From assembly GCA_964569025.1 (NCBI GenBank), contig CAZMSQ010000001.1, positions 62,001 to 126,000 of the forward strand: 64,000 nt of DNA, written 5' to 3'. The position numbers were made by a program, and so were the translations under genes. Origin of the DNA: CAZMSQ01 sp964569025 (GTDB lineage: Bacteria; Bacteroidota; Bacteroidia; Chitinophagales; Saprospiraceae). The first letter of the stretch is position 1, and every line of letters begins with the position of its first letter. Positions 45,331 to 54,363 of the stretch are shown here, in pieces. Under the pieces are notes generated by a model, which saw only the letters and a list, made by a program, of their open reading frames with translations, had not been told where the DNA came from and did not search any database.

Positions 45331-46185
45331 TTATTCAGGGCTGCTTTCAGGCGAAACAGTTTCAGATACTGGTACATTGGGACTTGAGAATGCTGAAACC
45401 GCTTTCTTCAGGAAATATGGAATAACGGTTTTGTAAGTCAGGCTGAGCCGTGCCGGATCCATGAGACAGTCGATCATCTTGTCATATTTCTCACGTCCGT
45501 GTTCCCTGACAACTTCCTCCATTCGATCTTCATCGGTGAAATGGGCCAACATTCCTTTTGGATCTGCTTCTGGGTGAAACTGAACGCCTATAAACTCTTC
45601 TGAGAACCGCACGGCCATGACGGCGCGCTCGAGTGGCACATGGCTCCGAATTTTTTCCAATGCAAGAATCTCCGCGCCGAGTTCTTCAAGTCTTGCCAAA
45701 TCTGGCTGAACAACTTGCCACTTTCTGAAATCAGCAACATAAAAAGGATCTGGAAGGCTGTCAAAAAACGGCTCTTTTTTCCCGGAATCTGTTTTGTGGG
45801 TAGGAAAGATTCCAAAGGACATTGAGCGGCGCGGGATAACCTCTCCGACCCGAAAATGAATACAGGCCATTTGAAAGGAATGACAGATGAAAAGGACATG
45901 ACGCCGTTTTTCTTCTGTCTGATTGTTAAGATCCCAAATATCTTGAAGAAGCCGATAATACTTGCGATCCCAAAGCCCGTCACCGTCGTGGGGGCTCCCG
46001 GGACCACCCGTGGATATGTAAATATCAAAGGATGTATCAGGCACTTCCGCTTCACCCCTTACATCAAAGTATTCGACTGCAAGGGCAGTAGGGAAAGAAC
46101 TGAGAATAGTTCTGATATTGGCCATGCCCTGATTGGGAGTCCCATCGTACATGTCCAATACAGCAACCCGTATTGTATTCTTCAT
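45331..46185 (-). CDS. Class I glutamine amidotransferase, GMP synthase-like
   Basis: A 284-aa stand-alone glutaminase domain. The nucleophile elbow ICHSFQM (Cys about 102), oxyanion segment TGGPGSPHDG (about 59-68) and the FHPEADP motif with the catalytic His-Glu (about 202-208) are intact, so it should release ammonia from glutamine. It is not part of GuaA or CarA here. A 41-bp gap links it to the upstream ATP-grasp gene, suggesting that the ammonia or an amino group is used by that ligase. The C-terminal 60 residues are less conserved and rich in Ser and Pro at the very end. Confidence 0.85.
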   Translation of the reverse strand: MKNTIRVAVLDMYDGTPNQGMANIRTILSSFPTALAVEYFDVRGEAEVPDTSFDIYISTGGPGSPHDGDGLWDRKYYRLLQDIWDLNNQTEEKRRHVLFICHSFQMACIHFRVGEVIPRRSMSFGIFPTHKTDSGKKEPFFDSLPDPFYVADFRKWQVVQPDLARLEELGAEILALEKIRSHVPLERAVMAVRFSEEFIGVQFHPEADPKGMLAHFTDEDRMEEVVREHGREKYDKMIDCLMDPARLSLTYKTVIPYFLKKAVSAFSSPNVPVSETVSPESSPE

Positions 46186-46226
46186 AATAAGTTGTCAAAA
46201 GGGATTTGAGCCGTATCCGGCAAGTG

Positions 46227-47531
46227 CTATAATCCGACCAGTGCCCTTGCCTGCTCAGACCATTTGTGGCGAATGCTCCTGCCCTTGTTGACTTGGCCGA
46301 GAAGACTGTCCAGCCATTCTGAACACTCTTCATCCAATCGGCTCAATTGGGCATATGTATAAATACCAACTTCATTGAGCCGAACTTCGAGCTTAGGGCC
46401 TATGCCCTTAATGCGAGTCAAAACATCTGAGGCACCATCAGCGTCTCCAAGCCTTTTGAGCAAGGCATCTTTGACAAGCTCGGGCTCATATTCATTAACG
46501 AGCTTATTACTGACCGGAAAAATGCTTCGGCCAGTGCGGAATAATTTTTCCTTACCTGAGTCAGAGGTGCTGACTTTCTTTACCTGGTTCCCGGCAATGG
46601 CATTCGAAACAAAGGTACCCCAGGTCAGATTCATTTGGCCCTCACGGTGCATTTTGGCACGTTGAATAGCCACTTTGGCACTTGTTTCAACGACCCATTC
46701 AAAGTTTTCCTCTCCAACCGAGTGCACATCTGCATCGGGGGCAGGGTTGCAAAAGTCAATCGCAATTGGAATACCGTCACGGACAGCAAACTCAACCGTA
46801 TTGAAATCATATCCCAAACCGTAATTTAGTGCCAGGACATATTGCTCCATGGTTGCAAGCAAATCTGCAGATACCTCGTGCGTGGCTGCATACCTCAGGT
46901 GGTGAGGATTGCGGGGCTCATAGTGCATAATCCGGACATGCTCCTGACCTATGCAATAACACCGGAAGTATGAATCAAATTCAACGGCTTCCTGCAGCAT
47001 CATGACAAGCTGTCCGGTTTCATTATAAGCCGCCCACAATTCATCGATGTTATTGATTTTGTAGACGTTTTTCCAACCGCCACCGGCGTGGGGCTTCATG
47101 AAAAACGGAAAACCTCCGAGATACTCGAAAATACCTTCCCAGTCAAGCGGAAATTTTAAATTGCGGAAGGAATTCGCATTTGTATCATGAGGCATTTCTT
47201 TTGATGGCAGCAAAACCGTTTTCGGAACCGGAACCCCCAACTGCTCGGATAGAGCGTTGTTGAAAAATTTTTCATCAGCACTCCACCAAAAAGGATTGTT
47301 GATGACAGCAGCGCCTCCGATAGCGGCATTTTTAAGAAATGCCCTGTAAAAAGGAACATCCTGAGAAATCCGGTCAATAATCACGGCGTAATCAGTGGGG
47401 ACAGCCTGCTTGACCTCTCCAACATGCAGCAATTCGGCTTTGATGCCAGGTTCTGCTTTCTCATGAATGCGATCGACCAAAGCCGGTGGAAAGGTGTTTT
47501 CCTGACCGTACAGGATACCTATCTTTTTCAT
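46227..47531 (-). CDS. ATP-grasp ligase with C-terminal helix-hairpin-helix domain
   Basis: A 434-aa cytoplasmic protein. The ATP-grasp core (about 85-300) shows NNPFWWSADEKFFNNALSEQ, the lysine-bearing FFMKPHAGGGW (about 139-149) and the metal-binding NTVEFAVRDGIPIAIDFCNP (about 243-262), typical of enzymes joining a carboxylate to an amine via acyl-phosphate. Unexpectedly, residues about 365-432 form a helix-hairpin-helix domain (LTRIKGIGPKLEVRLNEVG, then a WSEQARALVGL tail) like that of the L21/DNA-binding HhH group. Neighbouring glutamine amidotransferase may supply ammonia. Substrate and the role of the HhH are unknown. Confidence 0.8.
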   Translation of the reverse strand: MKKIGILYGQENTFPPALVDRIHEKAEPGIKAELLHVGEVKQAVPTDYAVIIDRISQDVPFYRAFLKNAAIGGAAVINNPFWWSADEKFFNNALSEQLGVPVPKTVLLPSKEMPHDTNANSFRNLKFPLDWEGIFEYLGGFPFFMKPHAGGGWKNVYKINNIDELWAAYNETGQLVMMLQEAVEFDSYFRCYCIGQEHVRIMHYEPRNPHHLRYAATHEVSADLLATMEQYVLALNYGLGYDFNTVEFAVRDGIPIAIDFCNPAPDADVHSVGEENFEWVVETSAKVAIQRAKMHREGQMNLTWGTFVSNAIAGNQVKKVSTSDSGKEKLFRTGRSIFPVSNKLVNEYEPELVKDALLKRLGDADGASDVLTRIKGIGPKLEVRLNEVGIYTYAQLSRLDEECSEWLDSLLGQVNKGRSIRHKWSEQARALVGL

Positions 47532-47569
47532 AACGAGGTGTGGATTTTAATTGCAACTGAAATTCGGCA

Positions 47570-47577
47570 CAAATTTA
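47570..47577 (-). promoter_or_regulatory. -7 box for the ATP-grasp/amidotransferase pair
   Basis: Minus-strand TAAATTTG matches TAnnTTTG and would place the start of transcription about 30-35 nt before the ATP-grasp ATG. No convincing -33 element at 19-21 bp. Confidence 0.42.
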
Positions 47578-47729
47578 CCCTATTTTTAGGTTATCTGCCA
47601 CCCACCCATTATTCGCCCAAAGCAATGATTCATTGGTATCACAGCAATCCATCACTTTCGGCTTGGTGTTCTGAAGGTTGACAAAAATACCAATAGCGAT
47701 AACCCACCACTGTTACGCACAATTGAGTA

Positions 47730-48575
47730 TCAAGGGATGACAGAATACACTCTGTCATAACTCAGCCCGGTAAAAATTCCGATTGGTTGATGTGAGCCAC
47801 TGATGTTTGACTGGATTTGGCCTGGTTGAGCGAAAGGGTTTCCATTAGCAGAAAGGGCTCCAAATGCACTTTGTAAAAAGTCGTAATATGCCTGATCAAT
47901 ATGGTAAAGCGTATTGATCAGCGTGTCGCCCGAAGAGTAACTATAACCGGTGCCGAAGGCAATTACCGGACTCTCAACAAACCGGTCATCGGTAATGAAA
48001 TCCTGATCAATGGAGTCCAGATTGTTGACATGAAGAATTCTCCGCACAAAATTCTCGCGATCCGGGTTGTCCGTATAATAGGTTAAAACCCTGTATAGCG
48101 TATCCTCGGGCTGCTTCTGAATCACGACAGAATCAATTGGGAAGGGGGTTTGAAGAATTGTAGAAGCATTGGCGCTTTCGCCATTGGTTGTTGTAATCAA
48201 TAGCTGGAAAGGTTCTTCGAAATGAAGTGGGACAAATTCTGATGATACATAGTTGGCAAATTGACGGCTCTCGTCGTCAAACCTGAGCTGATTTTGGAGG
48301 TCGATGGTGTCGCCGCGGTGCACAATCCGAACTTCTGCGCCACTTTCTAGCTGCTGCACAACACTTTCTAGTGGATTTTCTAAATCAATTGGGGAGAAAA
48401 ATCCAGTGCTTCTACTTAATAGAAGATTGTAGGGTTTTCCTGGTTCGAGATAGGCTTCGACAACCAGCCGGGATTCATAGGTGTCCAGTTCAATATCGAT
48501 TTCTTTTTCAAGGCTGCCACAGCCTACCAAAAGCAACAGGAGGATCGGTAAGAATAGAAAGGTCCTGAGCATCAA
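47730..48575 (-). CDS. DUF4249 lipoprotein partner of the TonB receptor
   Basis: A 281-aa outer-membrane lipoprotein of the DUF4249 family, always found beside TonB-dependent receptors in Bacteroidota and thought to cap or assist the receptor. The signal peptide ends in lipobox LVGC (about C19). The rest is beta-rich: YESRLVVEAYLEPGKPYNLLLSRSTGFF and GAEVRIVHRGDTIDL are typical, and GIFTGLSYDRV lies at the C terminus. The start overlaps the receptor's stop by 4 bp (ATGA), so translation is coupled. The ligand is unknown, with no clue from neighbours. Confidence 0.88.
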   Translation of the reverse strand: MMLRTFLFLPILLLLLVGCGSLEKEIDIELDTYESRLVVEAYLEPGKPYNLLLSRSTGFFSPIDLENPLESVVQQLESGAEVRIVHRGDTIDLQNQLRFDDESRQFANYVSSEFVPLHFEEPFQLLITTTNGESANASTILQTPFPIDSVVIQKQPEDTLYRVLTYYTDNPDRENFVRRILHVNNLDSIDQDFITDDRFVESPVIAFGTGYSYSSGDTLINTLYHIDQAYYDFLQSAFGALSANGNPFAQPGQIQSNISGSHQPIGIFTGLSYDRVYSVIP

Positions 48576-50914
48576 AATTTAAAGTTATAGGTGAGTGAAG
48601 GAATTGCTGGAAAAAGGGAAACCTGTTTGGGAGAAATGCCAGTGAGTACTTCAAATGAAGGACCCTCTCCGGTCAGAGGCTGAACCTCCTCAACTGTGGG
48701 TTCGAGGTACACGAAATACGGGTTTCGGCGATTATAAATATTATAAATGCTGACGGTTAGGTCACTTTCACCCCATGATGGATCAAAACGAAAAACGATA
48801 CTGAGATCGAGCCTGTGATAGGGAGGGAGGCGAAAGTTGTTTCGTGATGGATAATCAGGAACAGCAGGAAAGGGAAAGCGTCCCGGGCTATCTTGGAGGA
48901 AAAACCTACCGGTAGGAAGCCAGCTGATATCTCCCGAGCCGAATACGAAAGCAGCAGATGCACTGATTCTTTTTGTCATCTGATAGATTCCAACAACCGA
49001 TAAATCGTGCCGCCTGTCATATCGTGGGGGGAAGAAAGCTCCATTGTCGATAAGGGTGCCATCAAGACTCCTGAAGTTTCCCCTGCGAATAAACGCCAAT
49101 GTATAGCCTAGCCAGCCAGTCAGGCGGCCTTCGGTTTTTTCCAGCCCAACTTCCATTCCGTACGCATTCCCATTTCCGAAAGCAAATTCTTCCTCCAAAT
49201 TGTCATTGGCAAAAAGCTCGGCGAAATCTTTAAAATCAATCTGGTTTTCGAGCCATTTATAATAAAATTCATTGGTGAACAATAGATTCGGGTTGATTTG
49301 CCAGGCCCATCCGGCTGCCACTTGATCAGACCGCTGTGGTTTCACATTTGCTGTACTTGGGTACCAGATATCCGTTGGAAGAGCAATGTTTGAGTTCGAG
49401 ACCAAATGAATATACTGGAACATCCGGGCATAACTTGCTTTGAGTGAAATGCGTTGGTTCATTGTGTAACGACCGGCTAATCTTGGCTCTAAACCGAAAG
49501 AAACATCTCCATCATTGGTAAACCCAGACAGACGAAATCCAGTCTGCACCCGGAAACGGTCACTGAAATCAATGTCATCCGAAAAGTAGATCCCCAACTC
49601 AGTACCGTCAAAATCCTGCCCGGCACTGAATTGAACTTGCCCGTCCGTGCTCCCTGCCTTGAGCCGCCCAACTTCAAAGCTGTGATAGATGCTACTAATG
49701 CCAAACCGGAGCGTGTGCGTATTGTCTGCGGCGTAATAAAAATCGGTCTTCAGACTCGCATCGGTAATGCTTGAACCCAAATTAAAGGAAAAGCCGGTTA
49801 GCTGGTTGGAGATGTTGTATTGATAATCCGATAGGGTCAAGGTCGTGTTCGAAAAAAGCTTCGAATTGAAGGTGTGATTCCAACGGGCAGTTCCCGTGGC
49901 GTTTCCCCAATCGAAGTTGAAGTTGAAGGTCTCATTGTCAAAGGCAAAAACATCCCGGCCGAAATATCCCGACAAAAAAATGCGGTCATTCTCTCCCAGA
50001 TCAACATTGACCTTTGCGTTCAAATCATAAAAATAATAGTCAGGGATGGGGTCAAAGTCCGGATTATCAGCATTCGCCCGGTTTATGCCACTGGTAATCA
50101 GGTCAACGTATGTGCGTCTGCCTGATACCATAAATGATGACTTGTCTTTTTTGAGCGGACCCTCAAGGGTCAAACGGGAGGAAATGAGACCGATGCCGCC
50201 AGAACCTGAAAAGTCTTTCCGGTTTCCTTCTCTGAGCTTCACATCAATCACAGAACTCAACCGGCCTCCATATTGAGCTGGAAACCCACCCTTGTAGACT
50301 TTGACATCTTTGATGGCATCTGAGTTGAAGGTGGAGAAAAAACCAAACAAGTGATTGGCATTGTATACAATTGCTTCGTCCAATAAAATAAGGTTTTGGT
50401 CTGGCCCACCCCCACGCACAAAGAGTCCGCTACTACCCTCCGACCCGGAAGAGATGCCAGGCTTTAACTGAAGCGTTTTAATGATGTCTACTTCTCCCAG
50501 TAACGCAGGAAGCAATTTTGCCTGTCGTGGGCTAAGAGACTCCACACTCATTTGTGGATCACTTAATTGCTCTCGAAAAGAATTAGCTTGCACAACCACC
50601 TCCTGAAGATCAAGGCCACTTGCTAATTCGATGTCAATGACAGTGTCATTTTTTAAATTTAAGGTAATTTGAACTGGCTGAAATCCGACATAACTGAATT
50701 CAAGCGGAACCCCTGATCCGGCAGGCAGCGTCAATGAATAAAACCCATAGGTGTTTGTCAAAGCACCCTCTCCGCTTTCCAGAGCCCGGACGGTTGCTCC
50801 AATAAGGGTTTCCCCGGATTCTGCTTCTGATATAGTGCCGCTTATTGTAACCTGTGTCTGTGCAGATGCAGCGTACAATAGAACCAGAAACAATGCTAAT
50901 AATGAGAATCTCAT
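48572..50914 (-). CDS. TonB-dependent receptor paired with DUF4249
   Basis: Outer-membrane active-transport barrel of 780 aa. Signal peptide (1-18, cut near ASAQT), carboxypeptidase regulatory-like domain (about 22-100, with SGETLIGATVRALESGEGALTNTYG), plug (about 110-220 with LPALLGEVDIIKTLQLKPGIS, GLFVRGGGPDQNLILLDEAIVYN and GGFPAQYGGRLSSVIDV), then the barrel. The very C terminus ends in YNFKF with an aromatic last residue, as needed for barrel assembly. It is the first gene of the two-gene unit. At 780 aa it is far smaller than the receptor in the T9SS locus and not closely related to it. Confidence 0.9.
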   Translation of the reverse strand: MRFSLLALFLVLLYAASAQTQVTISGTISEAESGETLIGATVRALESGEGALTNTYGFYSLTLPAGSGVPLEFSYVGFQPVQITLNLKNDTVIDIELASGLDLQEVVVQANSFREQLSDPQMSVESLSPRQAKLLPALLGEVDIIKTLQLKPGISSGSEGSSGLFVRGGGPDQNLILLDEAIVYNANHLFGFFSTFNSDAIKDVKVYKGGFPAQYGGRLSSVIDVKLREGNRKDFSGSGGIGLISSRLTLEGPLKKDKSSFMVSGRRTYVDLITSGINRANADNPDFDPIPDYYFYDLNAKVNVDLGENDRIFLSGYFGRDVFAFDNETFNFNFDWGNATGTARWNHTFNSKLFSNTTLTLSDYQYNISNQLTGFSFNLGSSITDASLKTDFYYAADNTHTLRFGISSIYHSFEVGRLKAGSTDGQVQFSAGQDFDGTELGIYFSDDIDFSDRFRVQTGFRLSGFTNDGDVSFGLEPRLAGRYTMNQRISLKASYARMFQYIHLVSNSNIALPTDIWYPSTANVKPQRSDQVAAGWAWQINPNLLFTNEFYYKWLENQIDFKDFAELFANDNLEEEFAFGNGNAYGMEVGLEKTEGRLTGWLGYTLAFIRRGNFRSLDGTLIDNGAFFPPRYDRRHDLSVVGIYQMTKRISASAAFVFGSGDISWLPTGRFFLQDSPGRFPFPAVPDYPSRNNFRLPPYHRLDLSIVFRFDPSWGESDLTVSIYNIYNRRNPYFVYLEPTVEEVQPLTGEGPSFEVLTGISPKQVSLFPAIPSLTYNFKF

Positions 50915-51064
50915 GTTATGGTGGATTTCTGGAGTATCAGTTCAGAAAGGTATGCAAAACGTGAACAGCAGCCATTGTGTTCAGGAAGACAGGATTCGGG
51001 AAAGGCTGCCAGAAGGAATCCTTAGCTTTACAGGAAAGAAAGCTGCTTCTATCTGCACCAGCAC

Positions 51065-52030
51065 ATGATAAGTACGATCAAATATTCTATACATCTGCTT
51101 TTTTTGGCACAATCTCCAGAAGAGGCCACAGTCATTTTTAGTGAGGCGAGCCTGTCTGTACTGAATGCCTGTTTAGGGTTCATTATGTTTGGTATTGCAC
51201 TTGACCTGTCAATTCAAGATTTCAAGCGGTTGAGGAAATTTCCAAAAGCTTCAATTGTAGGGGTGGCCTCCCAGTTTGTTGTATTGCCATTTCTCACCTG
51301 GCTCCTCGTAATAACGCTTCAGCCCCAGGCAGGGTTGGCACTCGGAATGATTCTCGTTGCAGCTTGCCCTGGAGGCAACACATCTAATTTCATGACTCAC
51401 CTCAGCAAAGGAAATGCAGCCCTTTCTATCACCCTAACCACAATCGCAACTGCCTCGGCAGTGTTATTGACGCCTCTGAATTTTGGCTTCTGGTCATCTC
51501 TCGTACCAGGGTTGACAGGCATGGCCGCAGGGTTTTCACTATCACCAGGCCATATGCTGGGAGTCATCGCGGTGATTATTTTACTGCCTCTCTTCCTAGG
51601 TATGGCGACAGCAGCATCATTCCCTTCATTTACAGCAATGATCAGAAAGCCTGTCCGGGTTTTTTCACTGCTGATTTTTTCACTGTTCATCATAATCGCA
51701 TTGGTGAATAACTGGCATTTGTTCAAAACTTATGGGAAGGAGGTTTTTTCTCTTGTTATTGTGCATAATCTGATAGCACTGAGTGCCGGGTATGGCCTTG
51801 CCAGAGTGTCAAATCTCGGAGAATACAATGCACGTGCGATTGCCCTCGAAACTGGCTTGCAAAACTCAGGGCTCGGGCTTGTTCTGATTTTTAACTTTTT
51901 CGGAGGCGCTGGAGGAATGGCCCTGATTGCTGCATGCTGGGGAGTTTGGCACTTGATCTCTGGGCTCATTCTGGCTTTCTTTTGGTCAAACCGACCCCCA
52001 AAAATGGATATTGACGGGTTGAAGGACTGA
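51065..52030 (+). CDS. Bile acid:sodium symporter family (BASS) transporter
   Basis: Ten-helix inner-membrane sodium-coupled transporter of 321 aa. Hallmarks: FIMFGIALDLSIQDF, PFLTWLLV and ACPGGNTSNFMTHLSKGNAA with the crossover region that binds sodium, plus ETGLQNSGLGLVL in the second crossover. The natural substrate in bacteria may be small organic acids (2-keto or sulfonate compounds) rather than bile acids. It is divergent from the DUF4249/TonB pair with a 150-bp gap between the starts. TAGCTTTA about 30 nt upstream is one base off a -7 box. Confidence 0.9.
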   Translation: MISTIKYSIHLLFLAQSPEEATVIFSEASLSVLNACLGFIMFGIALDLSIQDFKRLRKFPKASIVGVASQFVVLPFLTWLLVITLQPQAGLALGMILVAACPGGNTSNFMTHLSKGNAALSITLTTIATASAVLLTPLNFGFWSSLVPGLTGMAAGFSLSPGHMLGVIAVIILLPLFLGMATAASFPSFTAMIRKPVRVFSLLIFSLFIIIALVNNWHLFKTYGKEVFSLVIVHNLIALSAGYGLARVSNLGEYNARAIALETGLQNSGLGLVLIFNFFGGAGGMALIAACWGVWHLISGLILAFFWSNRPPKMDIDGLKD

Positions 52031-52225
52031 AATTGAACTGAGGGAGAAATTTCCCTAATTATTGATGAACAGAGAGTTATGGTTTATTGTCTGGGAGGTG
52101 TCGCCTGAAAAAAAACGTTAGATACTTCATTTTCTTGAATGTGGTTGTTGATATTAGGCATTCCTGACGCTTCGATGGAGAAGCGCTTGACAAAGGGTTC
52201 GGGGTGTTTATTTATATCAACCTAA

Positions 52226-53179
52226 ATGCGCATGAAAACGAATGAAACAACGTATGACCTGGAGTTCAAGATCCGGGCCATTCAACAAGCTGAGGGTAGA
52301 AAAGACAAAGCCAGTATCGCAGCTGAAATGAAAATCCCCCTCGGGCTTCTCGAGCAATGGCTCAAGGACTTTTCGATAGGTCCGGATGGTGAAATTCGTT
52401 TTCACCGACCCATCACCCAAAGTGATATTGACAATTTACAAGCTTATTATAACAAGCAATTGAAGGTGGCTCAGGAAAAGGCTGAGATAATTGGCTATGC
52501 TCTTGATTATTCTGAACCCACAATGAAAAAAAAACTGCAATTTCTCACAGCCTTTGCACATCAGTCAACCATTCATGAATACTGTACGATATTGGGGCTT
52601 TCACTTACTGACTATTACAACTGGGTGGAAGCAATGCACAAAAACGATGTCATCCAGAATCATAACAAGCCAAACTTAGTTAGGCAGGTATATCATAATG
52701 AGCCAGGAACGCACAAGGAATTTCCGTATAAGTATAAAGCAACCAGGGCGACGGTCTTGTTTTACAGACCCTATGCGAGGATATTTGTTAATAAAATTGA
52801 TGTAGAAAAGTACAATGCACGTGCTGCGGCTGATCCGCTTGAGGTGTATGAAACAAAAAATGACAATTCTGGCCATTTTAAGCAAGTATGGATATCAGAC
52901 ATTGCATCAGTACCAACTGCAAAAGGACAGGAAAATCTGACCCTCATTATAGATTACTTTACCAGAATACTCATCGGCTGGTCTTTCAGCAAAGGGATTG
53001 ATGCTAAAAGCACAACAATAGCAGCCTTAGAAAGGGGTTTGAGCAGATTCCCACCTTATTATCCTGTGTCAATTATGACAGGGAATGATGACCAGTTTAC
53101 ATGTTCTGAATTCTCCGATGCCATCGAAAAATCACCGTACCTCACCCACCATACATTATGGAACAATGACAGTCCGTGA
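52226..53179 (+). CDS. IS3-family-like transposase relic, one ORF
   Basis: A 317-aa intact ORF combining an N-terminal helix-turn-helix (about 10-50, EFKIRAIQQAEGRKDKASIA then LEQWLKDF) with an IS3-type integrase core (about 205-310): VWISDIASVPT with the first aspartate, LTLIIDYFTRILIGWSFS, and IMTGNDDQFTC with the second. In active IS3 enzymes a glutamate follows about 35 residues after the second Asp, beyond a DNA-E motif; here the protein ends at WNNDSP, so the third acid is missing. IS3 transposases normally come as two frameshifted ORFs; this is one. No clear inverted repeats or target duplication were found. It may be domesticated or dying. Confidence 0.72.
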   Translation: MRMKTNETTYDLEFKIRAIQQAEGRKDKASIAAEMKIPLGLLEQWLKDFSIGPDGEIRFHRPITQSDIDNLQAYYNKQLKVAQEKAEIIGYALDYSEPTMKKKLQFLTAFAHQSTIHEYCTILGLSLTDYYNWVEAMHKNDVIQNHNKPNLVRQVYHNEPGTHKEFPYKYKATRATVLFYRPYARIFVNKIDVEKYNARAAADPLEVYETKNDNSGHFKQVWISDIASVPTAKGQENLTLIIDYFTRILIGWSFSKGIDAKSTTIAALERGLSRFPPYYPVSIMTGNDDQFTCSEFSDAIEKSPYLTHHTLWNNDSP

Positions 53180-53224
53180 ATGTAAATCCCTTACTAGGGT
53201 ATTCAGCCAATAGCTCTCGAGCTG

Positions 53225-53881
53225 TCAATTTTTGATAATGGGGCGGGCGGATGACTTGCGAATTGCGGAAATGCGGTGAATGTATATGTTACGCGCATAA
53301 AGAAGCACACCAACGCTATGTGATGCAAGGAGGACCGGATCTAGGCGAAACATCGCATAGACAAGAATCATGACTGACCCAGTCACACTGATGAGCCAAA
53401 AGCCCAGAGGAAGCTCCGAGGATTTTTGCCGCTCCGAAACCATCCATTGATAGACAAAACGGAACGTAAAAAACAGTTGCGCTGCTGTGCCCCACCACAC
53501 CCAGATTGTTGGAATATCATTGTTGTTCATGAGACCCGCGAACAAATCGCCTGAATACTGTGTCAACCAACCTAAAACGACAAACGGAAGAATAATAATA
53601 AACAGACGGATTGCAAACGACATTTGCCCCCAAGCACCCTTGAGTTGAAGATTCCTGATGTAAATGGCGTACACCAACATTTGTCCGATGCAGATTGCAA
53701 GATCCTGCCTGAAAATTCCGTAAAACAACATGAGAATTGATGCATACAGGCTAAACTGCCAGTACAGGGTCGGAGAAACCACTCTGCCTTCGCGTTCAGA
53801 GAATATCCACTGGATAAGCGTCCGGCTGAAAAAAAGAAGCTGGGCTGTAAATCCTAATGTGAAAATAATCCAAACTGGCAT
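53225..53881 (-). CDS. Double LAB_N domain membrane protein
   Basis: A 218-aa polytopic inner-membrane protein made of two lipid-A-biosynthesis N-terminal (LAB_N) units: FTLGFTAQLLFFSRTLIQW and GTAAQLFFTFRFVYQWMVSE are internal repeats, each followed by SPTLYWQFSLYASILML- or LPLGFWLISVTGSVMIL-type helices. The LAB_N unit is the same membrane region found ahead of LpxB in some bacteria, and in stand-alone forms it is tied to lipid A or carrier-lipid handling. A start ten codons earlier exists, but a promoter box lies between the two and supports the ATG at 53881. Confidence 0.85.
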   Translation of the reverse strand: MPVWIIFTLGFTAQLLFFSRTLIQWIFSEREGRVVSPTLYWQFSLYASILMLFYGIFRQDLAICIGQMLVYAIYIRNLQLKGAWGQMSFAIRLFIIILPFVVLGWLTQYSGDLFAGLMNNNDIPTIWVWWGTAAQLFFTFRFVYQWMVSERQKSSELPLGFWLISVTGSVMILVYAMFRLDPVLLASHSVGVLLYARNIYIHRISAIRKSSARPIIKN

Positions 53882-53885
53882 CTTA

Positions 53886-53893
53886 CAAAGATA
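53886..53893 (-). promoter_or_regulatory. -7 box for the LAB_N gene
   Basis: Minus-strand TATCTTTG matches TAnnTTTG and lies only 4 nt before the preferred ATG, implying a leaderless transcript and selecting that start. No -33 element at normal spacing. Confidence 0.45.
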
Positions 53894-53932
53894 GACCAAA
53901 GCAAGTAACACATTCGAATGTTCTCACTGGTA

Positions 53933-54352
53933 TCATTCAAGTTTGGCATTCGGGTTGATCAGGAGATTCCTTAGCCAAATGGCAAGCGACAAATGGTCCT
54001 TGAATGGAAGCATGACAGTCAGTCGAGATCTCATTTTTTCCACTGATTTTGTCGTCACGAAGAGAATTTCGGCGATTTCCTTGCATGACAGGCCAAGGGA
54101 GATCAGCATCGAATATTCCAATTGGCGCGTCGTCAGGTCAAAACATACTGAAAGGAGGCTGGGTGTGAAATGCGGGAAAAGCATGTCGAAATCCTGACGA
54201 AACTGGCTGCGTCCTTTCGTTTTGCTAAAGGACATGTGGATTTTTCGTTTCAACAGGCGGGCATTTGGCGCATATTTGTCCACAAGCTCTTCAACCGTAT
54301 TCATAATTAAGGTCAACTCAAGATCTTTATCGAGAATCTTACGACGGTGCAC
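53933..54352 (-). CDS. LuxR-type HTH fragment, C-terminal part of a TPR regulator
   Basis: C-terminal piece of a transcription regulator, cut off by the assembly gap. The last 70 residues form a LuxR/GerE-type helix-turn-helix: LTTRQLEYSMLISLGLSCKEIAEILFVTTKSVEKMRSRL, with preceding helical EELVDKYAPNARLLKRKIH. The annotated start is a GTG (54352); the frame remains open upstream to 54385, reading SEIENEV before it, which looks like a coiled coil, so the GTG is probably not the true start. In Bacteroidota such domains commonly follow signal peptide, TPR, membrane helix and coiled coil in one protein, matching the ORF across the gap. Confidence 0.7.
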   Translation of the reverse strand: MHRRKILDKDLELTLIMNTVEELVDKYAPNARLLKRKIHMSFSKTKGRSQFRQDFDMLFPHFTPSLLSVCFDLTTRQLEYSMLISLGLSCKEIAEILFVTTKSVEKMRSRLTVMLPFKDHLSLAIWLRNLLINPNAKLE

Positions 54353-54363
54353 TTCATTCTCAA

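Noticed and set aside
45239..45436. ORF on the + strand between pepD and the amidotransferase
   Set aside because: Mostly antisense to the amidotransferase; no domain. An 8-bp inverted repeat (CCCCCAAT at 45257 and 45313) is too short to support a feature.
52031..52225. Terminator or inverted repeat of an insertion sequence upstream of the transposase
   Set aside because: A small AGGGA/TCCCT stem exists but no T run; no matching end was found behind the transposase.
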